DNA of 64,000 nucleotides from Pyxicephalus adspersus (GCF_032062135.1 NC_092858.1:167286875-167350874), one strand, 5' to 3'. Shown: positions 37,501 through 44,999, counted from the first letter of the stretch. A program made the numbers and translations. The notes: generated from the letters alone by a model not told the origin.

Positions 37501-40459
37501 CTGGGTCTACAGCTTCCTGTGTCACTTGTCTACCAATTGGACAGCTGGGGTTGTGATATAGACTTTTCAACGAAGTAGAAATACAGATTGCATATATTCA
37601 TCACAAAGGAGATCTTAACCAAAGACATGACATTTTCTAATTTCACTTAACCTTTTAATACTTAAAATATTACTGCAGTGTTCAGGGCAGCACAGGATTT
37701 CTGGCAGAATCAACACGTGAACCCCACCATATTGTTTGTCCTGTCCCCCGTAACTGCCCCAATACAGGACAGCTTGGACAGTTACAGGAAGCAGATAAAT
37801 AGCAAATGTTACATATTTGCATAGTAGTTTAGGTTAAAAAAAAGACATAAATCCATCAAGTTCAACCACTAGGGAAATAAACATATCCCAGATATAAAAC
37901 CCTATAAGACATAGTTGAATTTTGAAAAACAAAAACTACTGTGTCAATGTTAGCTGTGGATGGCACATCATTTTCTGTTTCAACCATTGTTCTATGTATA
38001 ACTGGAGAACAAAGTCTGACTGTACCATATAACTTATAAGAATGCATTGCACAAAATCATTTACATACAGGTTTAGTTGTAACCTATTGGCAATGCGTGA
38101 TTATATAACCTTATATAGTCGCTAGTTCTAGCCGTAATGTCTATGTAATCAAAGCAGCCAATCAGAATCCATCTGGTGCTTGTCTACTGATTGGTTGCAT
38201 ATGGGGTACCCCAATAAAGCTGGGCTGGTTTTGGGTAAGAACAAACTGGACAATTTCCCAGGGCCCCCACCTTCTCCAGAACCTCAAATGACAGAGTGCC
38301 AGGGGGTGCTAAAAGTCTGTGAAATTGAGTCCCCTACTGCATCATATTTGCTCTGAACCCTATTTTGTTTAGTTACATATATATCAGAAGCATTATCAGC
38401 ACACTTTTTATTTTTTTTTTTCCCTTCTGTAACATAACACATAACAAAACAACACATTGTTATCTGTTAATTTGTGCGGTAAACTTTTCTTCCTTTACCA
38501 GGCCAAGCTGTTCAGCAAAAGTAGTAGTTAGAAGATTGTAACAAACCATTTACCATTGACAAGGGTGCCTACAGTGGTTTACTTTTATTAATTTGCTTTC
38601 TTCTAAAAGACAAAGAGCAAACTGTTTTAGTTAACTGTTCAAAGGTGTCATTTGGAATTAGGCTTTAATTTGTTATTTTTTTATGCAAAGTTAATCAAAA
38701 TGTACTAATCTATTTAAAACTCCCCTTCACAAGTGCTCTTGTCCTAGGGTGGCTACATTCCTTCTCCATTTATATAGCACAGTCAGTGTAGACACCTAAC
38801 AAAGAAAGTTGTGTTAGTGGCTAAAAAAGAAAAATATAATAAAAGCTAATGAAACCACCCCATAGGAACCCTAATTGAAAAGTCAGGTAAACTATGGTTA
38901 ATTTATTTGTTGGAGGTTAATGGGCAGAAGGCTTTCTTACATTGGTGGTCAAGAAGGAAGAATGTTTTCCCTACAGGGGTGGTCGGAATGCCCCCTCACA
39001 ATAATGGTCAGGCAGAAGAATGCTCCCTTACATTGATGGTTAGACTGCTTCCCTTATAATGGTGATCAGGGGGAAGAAAGTCCTTCCCCTTAAAAGAGTG
39101 GTCAAATTGCTCCCCTTACATTGATAGTCAGGGGAAAGAATGCCCCCCTTCAACATTTAGGACGTGTGTGGTTGATGCCAGGTTTATGCCGCATATCACA
39201 TGTGAGGTCAGCAAGATTTTATGAAACCCCAAACAGTTTTTGGTTGAAAATAACTGGCAGAAAAAATAAGCAAATACATTTATAATAATACAAAATATTA
39301 ACTATATATAAAACTACAGCAATAAAACAAAACATAATATTAGATTTTTCCTACAATACAGTCCAGTGCATCAATATCTGAGAAATCCTTTTTTAATGCA
39401 ACAGCTTCTATGTTGATCAATAAAAATAATTCCAGATATGCAGTCTAGAAATTTTGCTTAAAAAATAAAGATAAAAGTGAGAGGAAGTTTTGTTGAAAAG
39501 AAGAACAAGAAGGAGCTGTCAGAGGAAACACTTTCTAAGAATATTTACAGACAAAGTTTTATCAACCACTGAACACCGTACGTGGTCAGTATGGGTAAGG
39601 AGATCCTAAATATTTCCTCTTAATATTATCAGATACAGAAAACAAAATTCACAAATCCTAATTAGACACCAAAGGGAAGTTTTAAAAATATATTTGATTA
39701 TAAGGCTGTTCTGTAAAAACCACTTTATGATTTTTTGTGATATTATATATATATATAATAGATTTTTACTGGAATATGATAATTCATTTTCAGCAAATAG
39801 AAAAAGAATGAAAATCATTGAAGGATATTCAATTTTTTTTAAAAGAAGTATTGCTCTACATAAAAAATTCTTACAGTATAATGAAGTTGTGGGATCTATG
39901 GACAATTTACTACAAAAAAAGGTTGAAATGAAAATTTAAAAAAATATTATTTCATATTTCCTAAATCTTAATAGTTTGCTGATCAAATACAGAAGCAACT
40001 CTTGTGTTACTACCTGATATAAAATATATTTTTTATTATATATACTGTGTATGTGTGTATATATAAATATATATATATATTATATTTCTTATTTTTTGTT
40101 TTTTTAGATTTATCCTTTAGATGCCTAAAATTTAACCTATTTTTCTAATATTTTGAAATATAAAGAGATGTAAAAAAAAATTAAAAATTGTACAATGATA
40201 TTTTCTGCACAGCTTCTAATTTAAATGGCCCAAATAACCTTTTATGCAGAAGTGTACACAAAAACAGAAAATAATATTCATATAATTATGCTGATTTGTA
40301 TAACATTTTATCAAAAATTAAAAAAAAACTTTTATCAGTGATTAAAAAAAATGGGAATTTTTTTCAGGATAATTTACCATATCCTTTACTAATAATAAAA
40401 AGATGAAAACTTACATGGGGATATTCCTCAAAAGCTGGGGTAAACTGTGTCTGAAGCAT
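12674..40459 (-). CDS. erg: ETS-family transcription factor ERG (whole coding span, 10 exons)
   Basis: Nuclear sequence-specific transcription factor of the ETS family, ERG/FLI subgroup; in vertebrates it maintains endothelial and haematopoietic stem-cell programmes. Coding join, minus strand: 40459-40415, 36015-35798, 26923-26772, 22848-22645, 20872-20792, 18598-18527, 16915-16853, 15547-15494, 14755-14708, 13194-12674; 1458 nt, 485 residues. All nine introns are GT-AG with matching phases. Domains: PNT about residues 129-207, ETS about 317-398 with the recognition-helix arginines R373 and R376, then an ERG-type tail. ERG rather than FLI1: the tail reads [12 protein letters not shown] and NSPTGSIYP, and both the 81- and 72-bp exons are present. 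Mammalian ERG forms are 479 or 486 residues, so the length fits. The first exon is the least certain part. The MASTIK-type N terminus known from other vertebrates was not found, and it may lie beyond the window. Confidence 0.95.
13450..13988 (-). pseudogene. Tc1/mariner transposase fossil (DDE C-terminal part)
   Basis: Located in the last erg intron, same strand as erg. Minus-strand fragments in shifting frames: [24 protein letters not shown], [28 protein letters not shown], then [16 protein letters not shown]. This tracks the Tc1 DDE domain (SxKxWFxE, PAQSPDLNPIE, WDEL, RVxAVIxAKGG). A frameshift, stop codons and loss of the catalytic part make it non-functional. Confidence 0.7.
14708..14755 (-). 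CDS. erg: erg 48-bp exon encoding [16 protein letters not shown]
   Basis: 48-bp exon, acceptor TTTTAG, donor CCAG then GTAAGG, phase 1 to 1. It encodes [16 protein letters not shown], identical to human ERG and also to FLI1. This segment lies just N-terminal to the ETS domain, in the region linked to autoinhibition. Confidence 0.95.
15494..15547 (-). CDS. erg: erg exon encoding [18 protein letters not shown]
   Basis: 54-bp exon, one codon shorter than the 57-bp human exon. The acceptor is a run of 16 T followed by GCAG, and the donor is CAACTAG then GTAATT. It encodes [18 protein letters not shown], matching human AAQPSPSTVPKTEDQRPQL with one residue missing in the PSPS stretch. The KTED lysine lies in a context resembling a SUMO acceptor (V-x-K-x-E like), although spacing does not match the motif exactly. 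Confidence 0.92.
15552..15567 (-). repeat. T16 homopolymer in the acceptor tract of the 54-bp erg exon
   Basis: Sixteen A on the plus strand are sixteen T on the transcribed minus strand, ending 5 bases before the exon (T16-GCAG). It serves as the polypyrimidine tract. Confidence 0.9.
16001..16250 (+). repeat. dispersed GCGCTGTACA element with ATT tail, fuller copy
   Basis: ATTATTATT lead, AACAGGATTTATATAGCGCC, AACATATTACGCAGCGCTGT, ATTAAATAGGGGTTGCAAAT, GACCCTGCCCCGAAGAGCTT, ACAATCTAGTAGGTGGGGG and GGGTTTAGCAGACAG. It lies in the intron between the 63- and 54-bp erg exons, in antisense to erg. Confidence 0.75.
16853..16915 (-). CDS. erg: erg exon encoding [21 protein letters not shown]
   Basis: 63-bp exon, acceptor TTCCATTTGCAG, donor AAAAG then GTAAGT, phase 1 to 1. 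The product segment [20 protein letters not shown] aligns with human DLPYEPPRRSAWTGHGHPTP. The frog exon is 6 bp shorter than the 69-bp human exon: two residues of the TGHGH stretch are missing and the frame is kept. Confidence 0.92.
17545..17860. mobile_element. GGCTACGTA terminal-inverted-repeat MITE, copy 2
   Basis: Begins AGGCTGCGTACATACG with AATAATTGTCGTTTTAAAGG and ends GTGTACGTAGCCT. Same family as 3649-3958; the interior includes a purine-rich AGAGGGGGTGGGGAGAGTGA block. Confidence 0.65.
18527..18598 (-). CDS. erg: erg 72-bp cassette exon
   Basis: 72-bp exon read directly from the minus strand; too short for ordinary ORF calling. The acceptor is CTTCTGCAG and the donor is GGCCAG then GTAGGG. 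It encodes [20 protein letters not shown] then TNRP, matching human GGAAFIFPNTSVYPEATQRI and TTRP. It is phase 1 on both sides, so skipping removes 24 residues cleanly. In human ERG this exon is alternatively spliced and distinguishes isoforms; FLI1 has no equivalent, which supports the ERG assignment. Confidence 0.93.
19588..19744. mobile_element. palindromic MITE, GGGCTCAATTTATAAA family, copy 2
   Basis: Left CTATTTATAAAACAGG, TTCAAACATTCTCTGGTGGG; right CCCACCAGGGAATGTTTGAA, GGAATGTCAG and TTTATAGATAGAGCCC. Both arms share the CCAGGTCCATGTG centre with copy 1. Confidence 0.65.
20045..20246. mobile_element. palindromic MITE, CTCTCCAAG family, copy 2
   Basis: Left arm AAAACTCTCCAAGACCAGAG, AAGATAGACTATCATGGGAG, AACCTGGGTGAT; right arm ATGATAGTTTATCTTCTCCA and ATCTTGGAGAGCTTTTATAA. 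The centre is diverged. It lies in an erg intron close to the assembly gap. Confidence 0.75.
20372..20412. other. assembly gap (41 N)
   Basis: Run of 41 undetermined bases in the intron between the 81-bp and 72-bp erg exons. No splice site or exon is interrupted. The true gap size may differ. Confidence 1.
20792..20872 (-). CDS. erg: erg 81-bp cassette exon
   Basis: 81-bp exon, acceptor TTTTGTAG, donor ACACAG then GTAATG, phase 1 to phase 1. It encodes (T)[20 protein letters not shown] then MHARNTG. The exact length and near-identical residues match the human 81-bp exon, which can be included or skipped without changing frame. The assembly gap lies about 380 bp into the next intron and does not touch coding sequence. 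Confidence 0.95.
21796..21815. promoter_or_regulatory. perfect ETS-core palindrome in an erg intron
   Basis: TTCCTGTT-TGGG-AACAGGAA is an exact 8-4-8 inverted repeat presenting two facing GGAA cores, followed 35 bases on by GCAGGAAGC. A head-to-head ETS pair could be bound by an ETS dimer, including ERG itself. Function is inferred. Confidence 0.3.
22518..22561. repeat. (TA)n microsatellite
   Basis: About 22 TA units in intron 4, roughly 85 bases downstream (minus strand) of the PNT-exon donor. Confidence 0.95.
22645..22848 (-). CDS. erg: erg exon encoding the PNT (pointed/SAM) domain core
   Basis: 204-bp exon, acceptor TGAATTTTAG, phase 1 at both ends. It encodes [20 protein letters not shown], then [20 protein letters not shown] and [20 protein letters not shown], ending SHLHYLRE. 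This is a complete PNT helical bundle, used for protein-protein contacts. Compared with human it has conservative changes (AVKEY to AIKEY, VNILLF to VDVMLF, KDDFQRLTPS to [10 protein letters not shown]). The donor is GAGAAA then GTAGGC, a weak match to the consensus at +4 to +6. A (TA)n microsatellite lies about 85 bp into the following intron. Confidence 0.96.
23099..23283. mobile_element. hAT-like MITE (185 bp)
   Basis: Left end CAAGGGTGGGTAAACTTTTT; the right end reads in reverse CAGGCATGGGCAAACTAGGG. Flanking 8-mers CTCTAGAA and GTCTAGAG match at 6 of 8 positions, consistent with a decayed hAT target duplication. The interior keeps GGGGCCACAATG and TGGCCCACATG words. Non-coding. Confidence 0.7.
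24633..24955 (+). repeat. composite dispersed repeat, full-length copy
   Basis: ATTATTATTATGCAGTATTT head, GTCACTAGCTAGGGGCTCAC, AAGCCAATTAACCTAACTGC, AAACCCACGCAAACATGGGG, AGAACCTGCAAACTCC, ending AACCACTGAGCCACCGTGCT. Intact version of the repeat broken at 1491-2010. In intron 3, antisense to erg. Confidence 0.8.
25991..26169. mobile_element. possible small inverted-repeat element
   Basis: Left CCAGTGGCTTAAGCACAGGG; the right end reads in reverse GGAGTGGTTTAAGACCAAAT. The arms are imperfect and target duplication is unclear. No ORF. Confidence 0.4.
26772..26923 (-). CDS. erg: erg exon encoding [10 protein letters not shown]...RRVIVPA
   Basis: 152-bp exon between CTTTTAG and GTGAGA, entered in phase 2 (completing Arg) and left in phase 1 (the first base of Asp). 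It encodes [14 protein letters not shown], then [18 protein letters not shown] and [11 protein letters not shown]. The last part is the start of the PNT domain and is nearly invariant in ERG and FLI1. It is flanked upstream by the largest intron of the gene (8.9 kb) and downstream by a 3.9-kb intron. Confidence 0.95.
29881..30596. mobile_element. palindromic MITE, CTCTCCAAG family, split by a hAT-type insertion
   Basis: The left arm (29886-30027) runs GGGCCTGATTTAATAAAGCT, CTCCAAGACTGGAGAAGATA, ATCTGGTCCAGGATTGAAAA, then part of the right arm GGCTGGATCACATGG. The right arm resumes at 30546 with CTAGTCTATCAGTTTTGGAG, AGCTTTACCAAATCAGGGCC. The 518-bp intervening segment is a separate element. 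Confidence 0.75.
30028..30545 (+). mobile_element. hAT element with decayed BED-finger transposase N terminus
   Basis: Ends are hAT-like inverted repeats: CAGAGGTAGGCAAACTATGG, and in reverse CAAGAGTTGGCAAACTTTTG. The plus frame 30178-30489 encodes [20 protein letters not shown] then [20 protein letters not shown] and [11 protein letters not shown]. This follows the BED-type zinc finger region of GTF2IRD2/ZBED-like hAT transposases (KRKVDxExRxFxxEWxxxYFF, ALCLxCxxxVxVxKxYNLxRHF). One Cys of the zinc CxxC is replaced by Gly, and everything after the finger, including the catalytic domain, is gone. It sits in erg intron 2, opposite in direction to erg. Target duplication is not clear. Confidence 0.65.
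32070..32495. mobile_element. TIR element, TTAAAGCAGACCTAAACT ends
   Basis: Left TTAAAGCAGACCTAAACTTA; the right end in reverse is CCTAAAGTGGAACTAAACTG. The interior is much more GC-rich than the intron (CCCGGGATGTGTAGCTATCC palindrome, GGCAGCCTCCGGCGCC). ORFs here (119 and 82 codons) are by-products of that composition. The 36555-36580 sequence TTAAAGTGGAAATAAAATTG resembles one end and may be a solo remnant. Confidence 0.65.
32974..33268 (-). repeat. GGAACCCCTAGCA-type dispersed repeat, reverse copy
   Basis: CAGCCATTCTTAACCAGTGT, GAAACCCTGGGGTTTCTTCA, then ACCAATGTAAAGC and AGGTTCCTATGGGTTAAAAG. Orientation and words suggest a diverged reverse copy of the 44.45-kb repeat. Confidence 0.4.
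35798..36015 (-). CDS. erg: erg exon encoding [10 protein letters not shown]...QVNGS
   Basis: 218-bp exon, the same length as I recall for the human counterpart. The acceptor TACAG precedes GAAGCATTATCAG; the donor is CCCG then GTAAGG. It begins in phase 0 and ends after two bases of an Arg codon. It encodes the ERG N-terminal transactivation segment, with the blocks [34 protein letters not shown] and [15 protein letters not shown]. Trp replaces the Cys of human FECAYG. The internal Met before TASSSS is where 5'-truncated human ERG forms, such as those made by TMPRSS2 fusions, can start. The 4.4-kb intron upstream leads to the proposed first exon. Confidence 0.95.
37290..37560. promoter_or_regulatory. 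candidate regulatory block in erg intron 1
   Basis: Repeat-free sequence about 3 kb inside the gene from the proposed first exon. It carries an octamer-like ATGCAAAT (37350-37357), GATA sites (GGCTTATCTGC), CAGGAAGGTT and CTTCCTGTGTCA ETS-type cores, and TTGGCCAATC. Clustering is suggestive only. Confidence 0.2.
38905..39150. repeat. irregular minisatellite
   Basis: Five or six degenerate copies of a 35-45 bp unit built around CCCTTACATTGATGGTCAGG and GGAAGAATG. Spacing and sequence vary, so it is an old array. Confidence 0.6.
39742..40085. repeat. AT-rich stretch with (AT)n runs
   Basis: Includes alternating AT at 39742-39759 and 40035-40085 (with GT interruptions), in intron 1 just downstream of the proposed first exon. 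Confidence 0.8.
40415..40459 (-). CDS. erg: erg proposed first coding exon (alternative N terminus)
   Basis: An ATG at 40459-40457 opens a 15-codon frame, [15 protein letters not shown], ending exactly at a strong donor (CAT then GTAAGT). The phase-0 end joins in frame to GAA GCA ([10 protein letters not shown]) of the next exon. Position and the M-x-Q-T opening resemble the mammalian ERG N terminus MIQTVPDPAAHIK, but the rest has diverged. The ATG has A at -3. Weaknesses: similarity is only a few residues, and the 5' border of the exon is unknown. A good acceptor (TTTTCTTTACTAG) ends at 40509, so the exon may be internal and begin at 40508; otherwise it is a first exon with a long leader. 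Confidence 0.55.
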
Positions 40460-40950
40460 CTTTCCAGGTTTAATGATAACCAAATTCTCATAGTTTGCTT
40501 AGATCCACCTAGTAAAGAAAATATCCTGCGCACATATTGAGAATAGTAACCGGGCCAGAAAGTCCTGATTGCAGTGTATGGATATATTGATCTATCTTTA
40601 TTCCATGGTATAGTCCAAGTACAGCTGTTCAGATGGTCTTTAAGGTCCACTTTTAAGAACGGTTGAAAAAGAAAATAGGGCGCACGCGGCTATACTCCAT
40701 AACGAGGCAAAATTCCAATATTTCAGGGTTCTTCTTATAGAATAAATGCCGGTTTTTGGAACTCAGAACAGAGCGATACTAGCATGAGTTTGTACCTTGC
40801 AGAAATTTTGTTCTTATTGTGCAAAGAGGATATGGTGAAGCTGGGGATGTGTGCTTATCCCGGTGATTGATGCATCTACATCAGAAGTGCGGATTTTGTC
40901 TAATCTGGAGCACAACATTTTGAGTTCCTGTCCTACTTCCTCCTGGCCTT
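40460..40950 (-). promoter_or_regulatory. possible erg leader and promoter region upstream of the proposed first exon
   Basis: Repeat-free and less AT-rich than the flanks. On the minus strand it contains AGGAGGAAGT (plus 40934-40943), a canonical ETS site, and GATAAG (plus 40854-40859). It also has several upstream ATGs: ATG GAA TAA in a perfect ACCATGG context at 40606-40598, and an ATG at 40491-40489 whose frame overlaps the proposed start codon. No TATA box is evident at a fixed position. ETS and GATA sites are typical of endothelial promoters; that this is one is inference. The alternative is an internal exon entered at 40508. Confidence 0.35.
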
Positions 40951-42037
40951 TCCACTACAATTGCTTGTAAAACAAACCATTCACAAAAAGGAATATAGAT
41001 AACTATTTATTTTACTATTTTCATGTTGGGCTAAAGGCAGGTTCTGATCATATTATATATGTATATTTATATAGCTGGATGGCCTATATAAACTATCACT
41101 AACAACCAAAGAACAAAACAACATAATAACAAAAAATCCCTGAATTTGTTGCTTGCACTAGCTTAGATTCTTCACTTCATTCACTAAAAACAAAAGAAGC
41201 CTGTAGGAAATTTCAGCCTGTATTTTATGTATTTTTTAAAATTTTGTTCAACCCCATTAAGTTTGAAGCGTGGTCTTTACCAGTTACAAGACCTCCATTG
41301 TGGGATGTTACTGTAGGCAAGTGCAGAATTTTTATTGTGTAACCATTATACAGTACTGATTTTTGGATTTCCTTTTTTTATTTTATTCAGTAAAAAAACT
41401 GTAAAAACCTGCATGTAAATATTTTACAGAATAGGAGTGTATGGAATGGAATGGAATGTATGGAAGCAGTAAGGTATATGGTGACAAGCCTCCAGGAAAT
41501 GGATAAAACCCAGGAAGCAAGATAAAGGTTTTTTTTTTCTTTCTTTTTCCTTTAATGGTTTTTCAGCTTTAATTTTGTGGGTTGTTTTTATTTAGGAGTC
41601 TTTCATGCTAATAAAATACAGAACATTTTGTGTTTGGTTCTTCAAATTATTATAATTAAGTAACAAAGTAATGACACAATAGTGAAATCACCTTGACATC
41701 ATTTTGCCCTTTAAACATATAAAATCTAAATGAGTAACAAAGCAAACCCTAAAATACCCATGCGGGTGGGCAACCCCATAAAATATTTACCTAAATAAGG
41801 GAATTAGTTTGCTCCCTTACTAGATAATTATTAAAAATGTATAGAGCTTTTTAATGAACAATTTTAAATGAATTCTTACTAACTTACTTCTAAATTAAAT
41901 GTTAATTAGAATCCGAAAAAAATAAGGAGATAATAAATATCAGATTCTGAAGGATAGTGCAGAACCTAATTCAGTGGAGGATTGTAAGATTATTTCTTTT
42001 TTAGATAATGCTAACTTCTACTATTGAAGTAAGGGCA

Positions 42038-42093
42038 GTCTGTAGACAGTAGTGTGACTGTAGTGTGACTGTACAGTCTGTAGACTGTAGTGT
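42038..42093. repeat. short tandem array
   Basis: TCTGTAGACAGTAGTGTGAC, TGTAGTGTGACTGTACAG and TCTGTAGACTGTAGTGTG: three to four partial copies of an 11-25 base word. Confidence 0.7.
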
Positions 42094-42232
42094 GCTAAAA
42101 CTGCAGAAATTGTCATCAGGGTAAGTCTATATGCATTCATGTATTTTCACACAAGTGGAGGTTCCCTCAGGGGAGTGGCAGAATTAGGTTTGTTTCTTTT
42201 TTTCTTATATATTATATTACATTTACAATTTT

Positions 42233-42445
42233 TTAAAGCTCTCAAAGGCTGGAGAGGATACACTTTCCTCAGTGAAGTTGGGAGATCCAGCAAACCTGAA
42301 ATCGATATAGTCCAGGATTGAAAACATTTGCTAACAAATAGCAAGTGGTTTTTAAGAAATCCTTTGCAGATTTGCTGGATCACTCAGGTTCATAGACAAA
42401 AGTATCCTCTCCAGCCTTGGAAAGCTTTATTAAATCAGGCACAAT
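42233..42445. mobile_element. palindromic MITE, CTCTCCAAG family, well-preserved copy
   Basis: AAGCTCTCAAAGGCTGGAGA, GGATACACTTTCCTCAGTGA, GATCCAGCAAACCTG, GTCCAGGATTGAAAACATTT, GCTAACAAATAGCAA, then the inverse arm CAGATTTGCTGGATCACTCA, AAGTATCCTCTCCAGCCTTG and AAAGCTTTATTAAATCAGG. It would fold into one long hairpin. Confidence 0.85.
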
Positions 42446-42779
42446 GTTGCAAATATATAACTATGGTTCACTCTTATGATTCCCTATGATACCTATAACT
42501 TTATACAAACATTTGGAAACTGTATCTACAAAGATTGAGGACCATTAGTAGGAAAAAGAAATGGGTCTTGATGGGAGACGTGATGGTCAACTAAGTCAAC
42601 TTTAATTCGTGTTAAAGATATTTTTCTAATTGAATTGAATATGAAAAAGGTTTAATAAGAGCAATAAACCAAAACCTAAATGGCTATCCAGAAAACCAGT
42701 TAGAAATATTCAGATATTTTTTATTAAGCTGATTTCACAATTCAGGAACCCCATTCCCCTCCTGTTCCATCAAGAATCC

Positions 42780-42870
42780 ATCGAGTATCAAGGGGGAGAA
42801 CCTGGGTGATCCAGCAAACCTAGAATTCATCTGTTCCAGGACTGAAAGCAAATACCAGGTCACCCTTCTT
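42780..42870. mobile_element. palindromic MITE, CTCTCCAAG family, fragment
   Basis: GGGGGAGAACCTGGGTGATC, CAGCAAACCTAGAATTCATC, CCAGGACTGAAAGCAAAT; only the left arm and centre remain. Confidence 0.6.
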
Positions 42871-43839
42871 CTGTGCTTCTAGAAAACCATATATCTTTTT
42901 CTTAAAGCAAACTATAGAATGTGATAAAACTTCTTCCTAGGAGATTATCTTACACATTTCCACAGATCTTATCGTTATCTAGCTAGTAAAAGCTCAGCAG
43001 GAATATTAAGGTGAATTGCTCTGCAACTGATCACATAAAAGTAAATTACACAACCTTTGTACAATTTGGTGTAGATTTGCCAGAGCTAGGGAGTGCAAAG
43101 CCCTACATACCTAACCCATTCACTTTATATCCAACCATGTAATTCCACACAGTTCTTTTTTTATAAATCTAAACTCAATAGTTTATAAAAAAAAAGCCCA
43201 AAAAAACTAAAATAGCTATCAGGTTCCCTTTAAACAATAGTTTACCAAAAGCTGGCACAGCAATGTGTGGTCCAAATAACGAGAGGTCACTAGATAGATT
43301 TTGGAATTGGTTCCTTTTAAAAAAAAATAATTAGGTTTCTTCACAAGCCCATTACTGGCATGGCTTGGATAATTAACATATAATATTGGCCCAAAATACC
43401 AAATAATCATGTTATCCCTTGATCTAAATCTGCCGTTTTTGTTTATTGTTTTAGAAGTAACTAAACAGCATGTGGTTTCACTTAGTCTGAATGGCCTTTG
43501 AGTGTAGCTGCAAAGATCTCATAGCACCTCTTCTTCTAAAAGTCGAGCAGAACTTCTCGCTCTCTCGGCGGTCTGTACAATGAAATCCTCAGACGGTATG
43601 GAAAGTTTCCTGCATGGTTACTTTGGATAGGAAAATAAGCACTTATACAATGATATATTCAATACCTTCGAGGACTGGATGTACGTGCACTACAGGACCA
43701 CTAAACCCTTTTTACTATGAATCATGAATTTAAAATATTAGGTTATATACCCTGGCAATAAACTGCAAGTCTTTTCCAGAAGTCAAAGACTGCCTTCTTT
43801 CTCTTCCACAGAGATGTATTGATTTTCCACATCCCATTA

Positions 43840-44060
43840 CTGTCATAACGTGATCCTATTTAGCTGAAGCGGCAGTCATTTGAGACGCTGTGACATCACC
43901 GGGTTCGCCGCTGTGAATCCAATTACTAATCTAAATAGTGCTTTTCTTCAGGGCAGGACGGCAAACATTGGCACTTTATGCCTGCCTGCTCTCCTAAATA
44001 TAAAGTTTTTCGGCATATATTTGGCCTTTTGCAGTTCATTTTTCGTACTTATTAACATGC
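43840..44060. promoter_or_regulatory. repeat-free block, possible conserved noncoding element
   Basis: GAAGCGGCAGTCATTTGAGA, CGCTGTGACATCACCGGGTT, CGCCGCTGTGAATCCAATTA is locally GC-rich with several CpGs in an AT-rich region and matches no repeat in the window. It contains a CRE-like TGACATCA and a CCAATTAC homeobox-like site. No conservation data were available. Confidence 0.2.
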
Positions 44061-44454
44061 TAATAGAATTCTAAAGAAAATCTCTATTTTTTTTTGTTTA
44101 TTTTTTAACATATCTCGCTTTAGACCCAATGAAGTCATTGCTGGATCTCTGCACTTCTCTATGGTTGTTGGAGGGGTCATACAGGGTGCTATCATGAACC
44201 TTCAAGGAACCCAGTGGTTCTTGGGAGAAGTTATGCACACATTAAAGTGCCTTGATGGAGAGATGTCAATCTAGAGGTGTAAGGGTTCCGAGACAGGCTG
44301 CATTTGTTAATAAAAGAAATGAAATTCAGTTAGTGTAAGGGACTGGCAGCAAAAATTTCGCTTTTTCGAGCCTTTTTTTTATCTGTTTTCACCCAAAAAT
44401 CCCTGAAGTAACATGTGTTATCCTAAGGTGACAATGCCCACTGTTTGTTTCTAT

Positions 44455-44745
44455 AGAGTAGTATTTCTTAAAATTTTTAAAATGGGGAACCCTTTTAATA
44501 ACTTTCAGGTCTTTAGGGAACGCTTTCTATAATTACCATATCCACAGTACATTAGCATGGTGGTCACTGGGAATAATATTATGGCCATTGGGACGAATTT
44601 CACCCTTACAGATAACCAAAAAGACCACAGGTGTCAGTTAAACTGACCGGAGAGTTACAAACTGCTCATTGTTCAAGGAACCTCTCTCTAGCAACCTCTG
44701 GAGAAACCTTAGGGTTTCATGGAACCATGGTTGGAGAAACACTGT
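44455..44745 (+). repeat. GGAACCCCTAGCA-type dispersed repeat, fullest copy
   Basis: CTTTCAGGTCTTTAGGGAAC, TATAATTACCATATCCACAG, GGTGGTCACTGGGAATAATA, GGAACCTCTCTCTAGCAACC, TCATGGAACCATGGTTGGAG, AAACACTG. It serves as the reference for the copies at 5.3, 52.2 and probably 33, 9.6 and 56.3 kb. Confidence 0.6.
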
Positions 44746-44999
44746 TATAGAGGAACAACATTTTAACTCTGATTTGGAAAACCAACCCCTCTTTGCATCT
44801 CTAGTAAACACAGAGAGAGCTGAGAGCTACAGACACTGGACTGTGGCAGGTATTTTCTGTGCTTTTAAAAAAATGTATTTAGGTGGAAAAAAAGAAGCAG
44901 CCACTAAGCATTTAGGGACTGGTAAGATGCCATGTATTACATTTTTGCAAGTGTTGCATTTTTTTGGTGGCACATAGCAAAAAGAGAATTTCTAAAAAG

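Larger units (their letters stand above)
36016..40414 (-). other. erg: erg intron 1 (4.4 kb)
   Basis: No coding exon found. It holds an irregular minisatellite at about 38.91-39.15 kb, an AT-rich stretch at 39.6-40.35 kb with (AT)n runs, and a repeat-free block at 37.29-37.56 kb. A CTTAATAGTCTCC string at 36343-36355 resembles the end of a MASTIK exon in reverse, but no ATG or donor accompanies it. Confidence 0.7.

Noticed and set aside
12674..40459. FLI1 instead of ERG
   Set aside because: The C-terminal tail, the [10 protein letters not shown] variant and the two cassette exons of 81 and 72 bp fit ERG; FLI1 lacks those exons and has a different tail.
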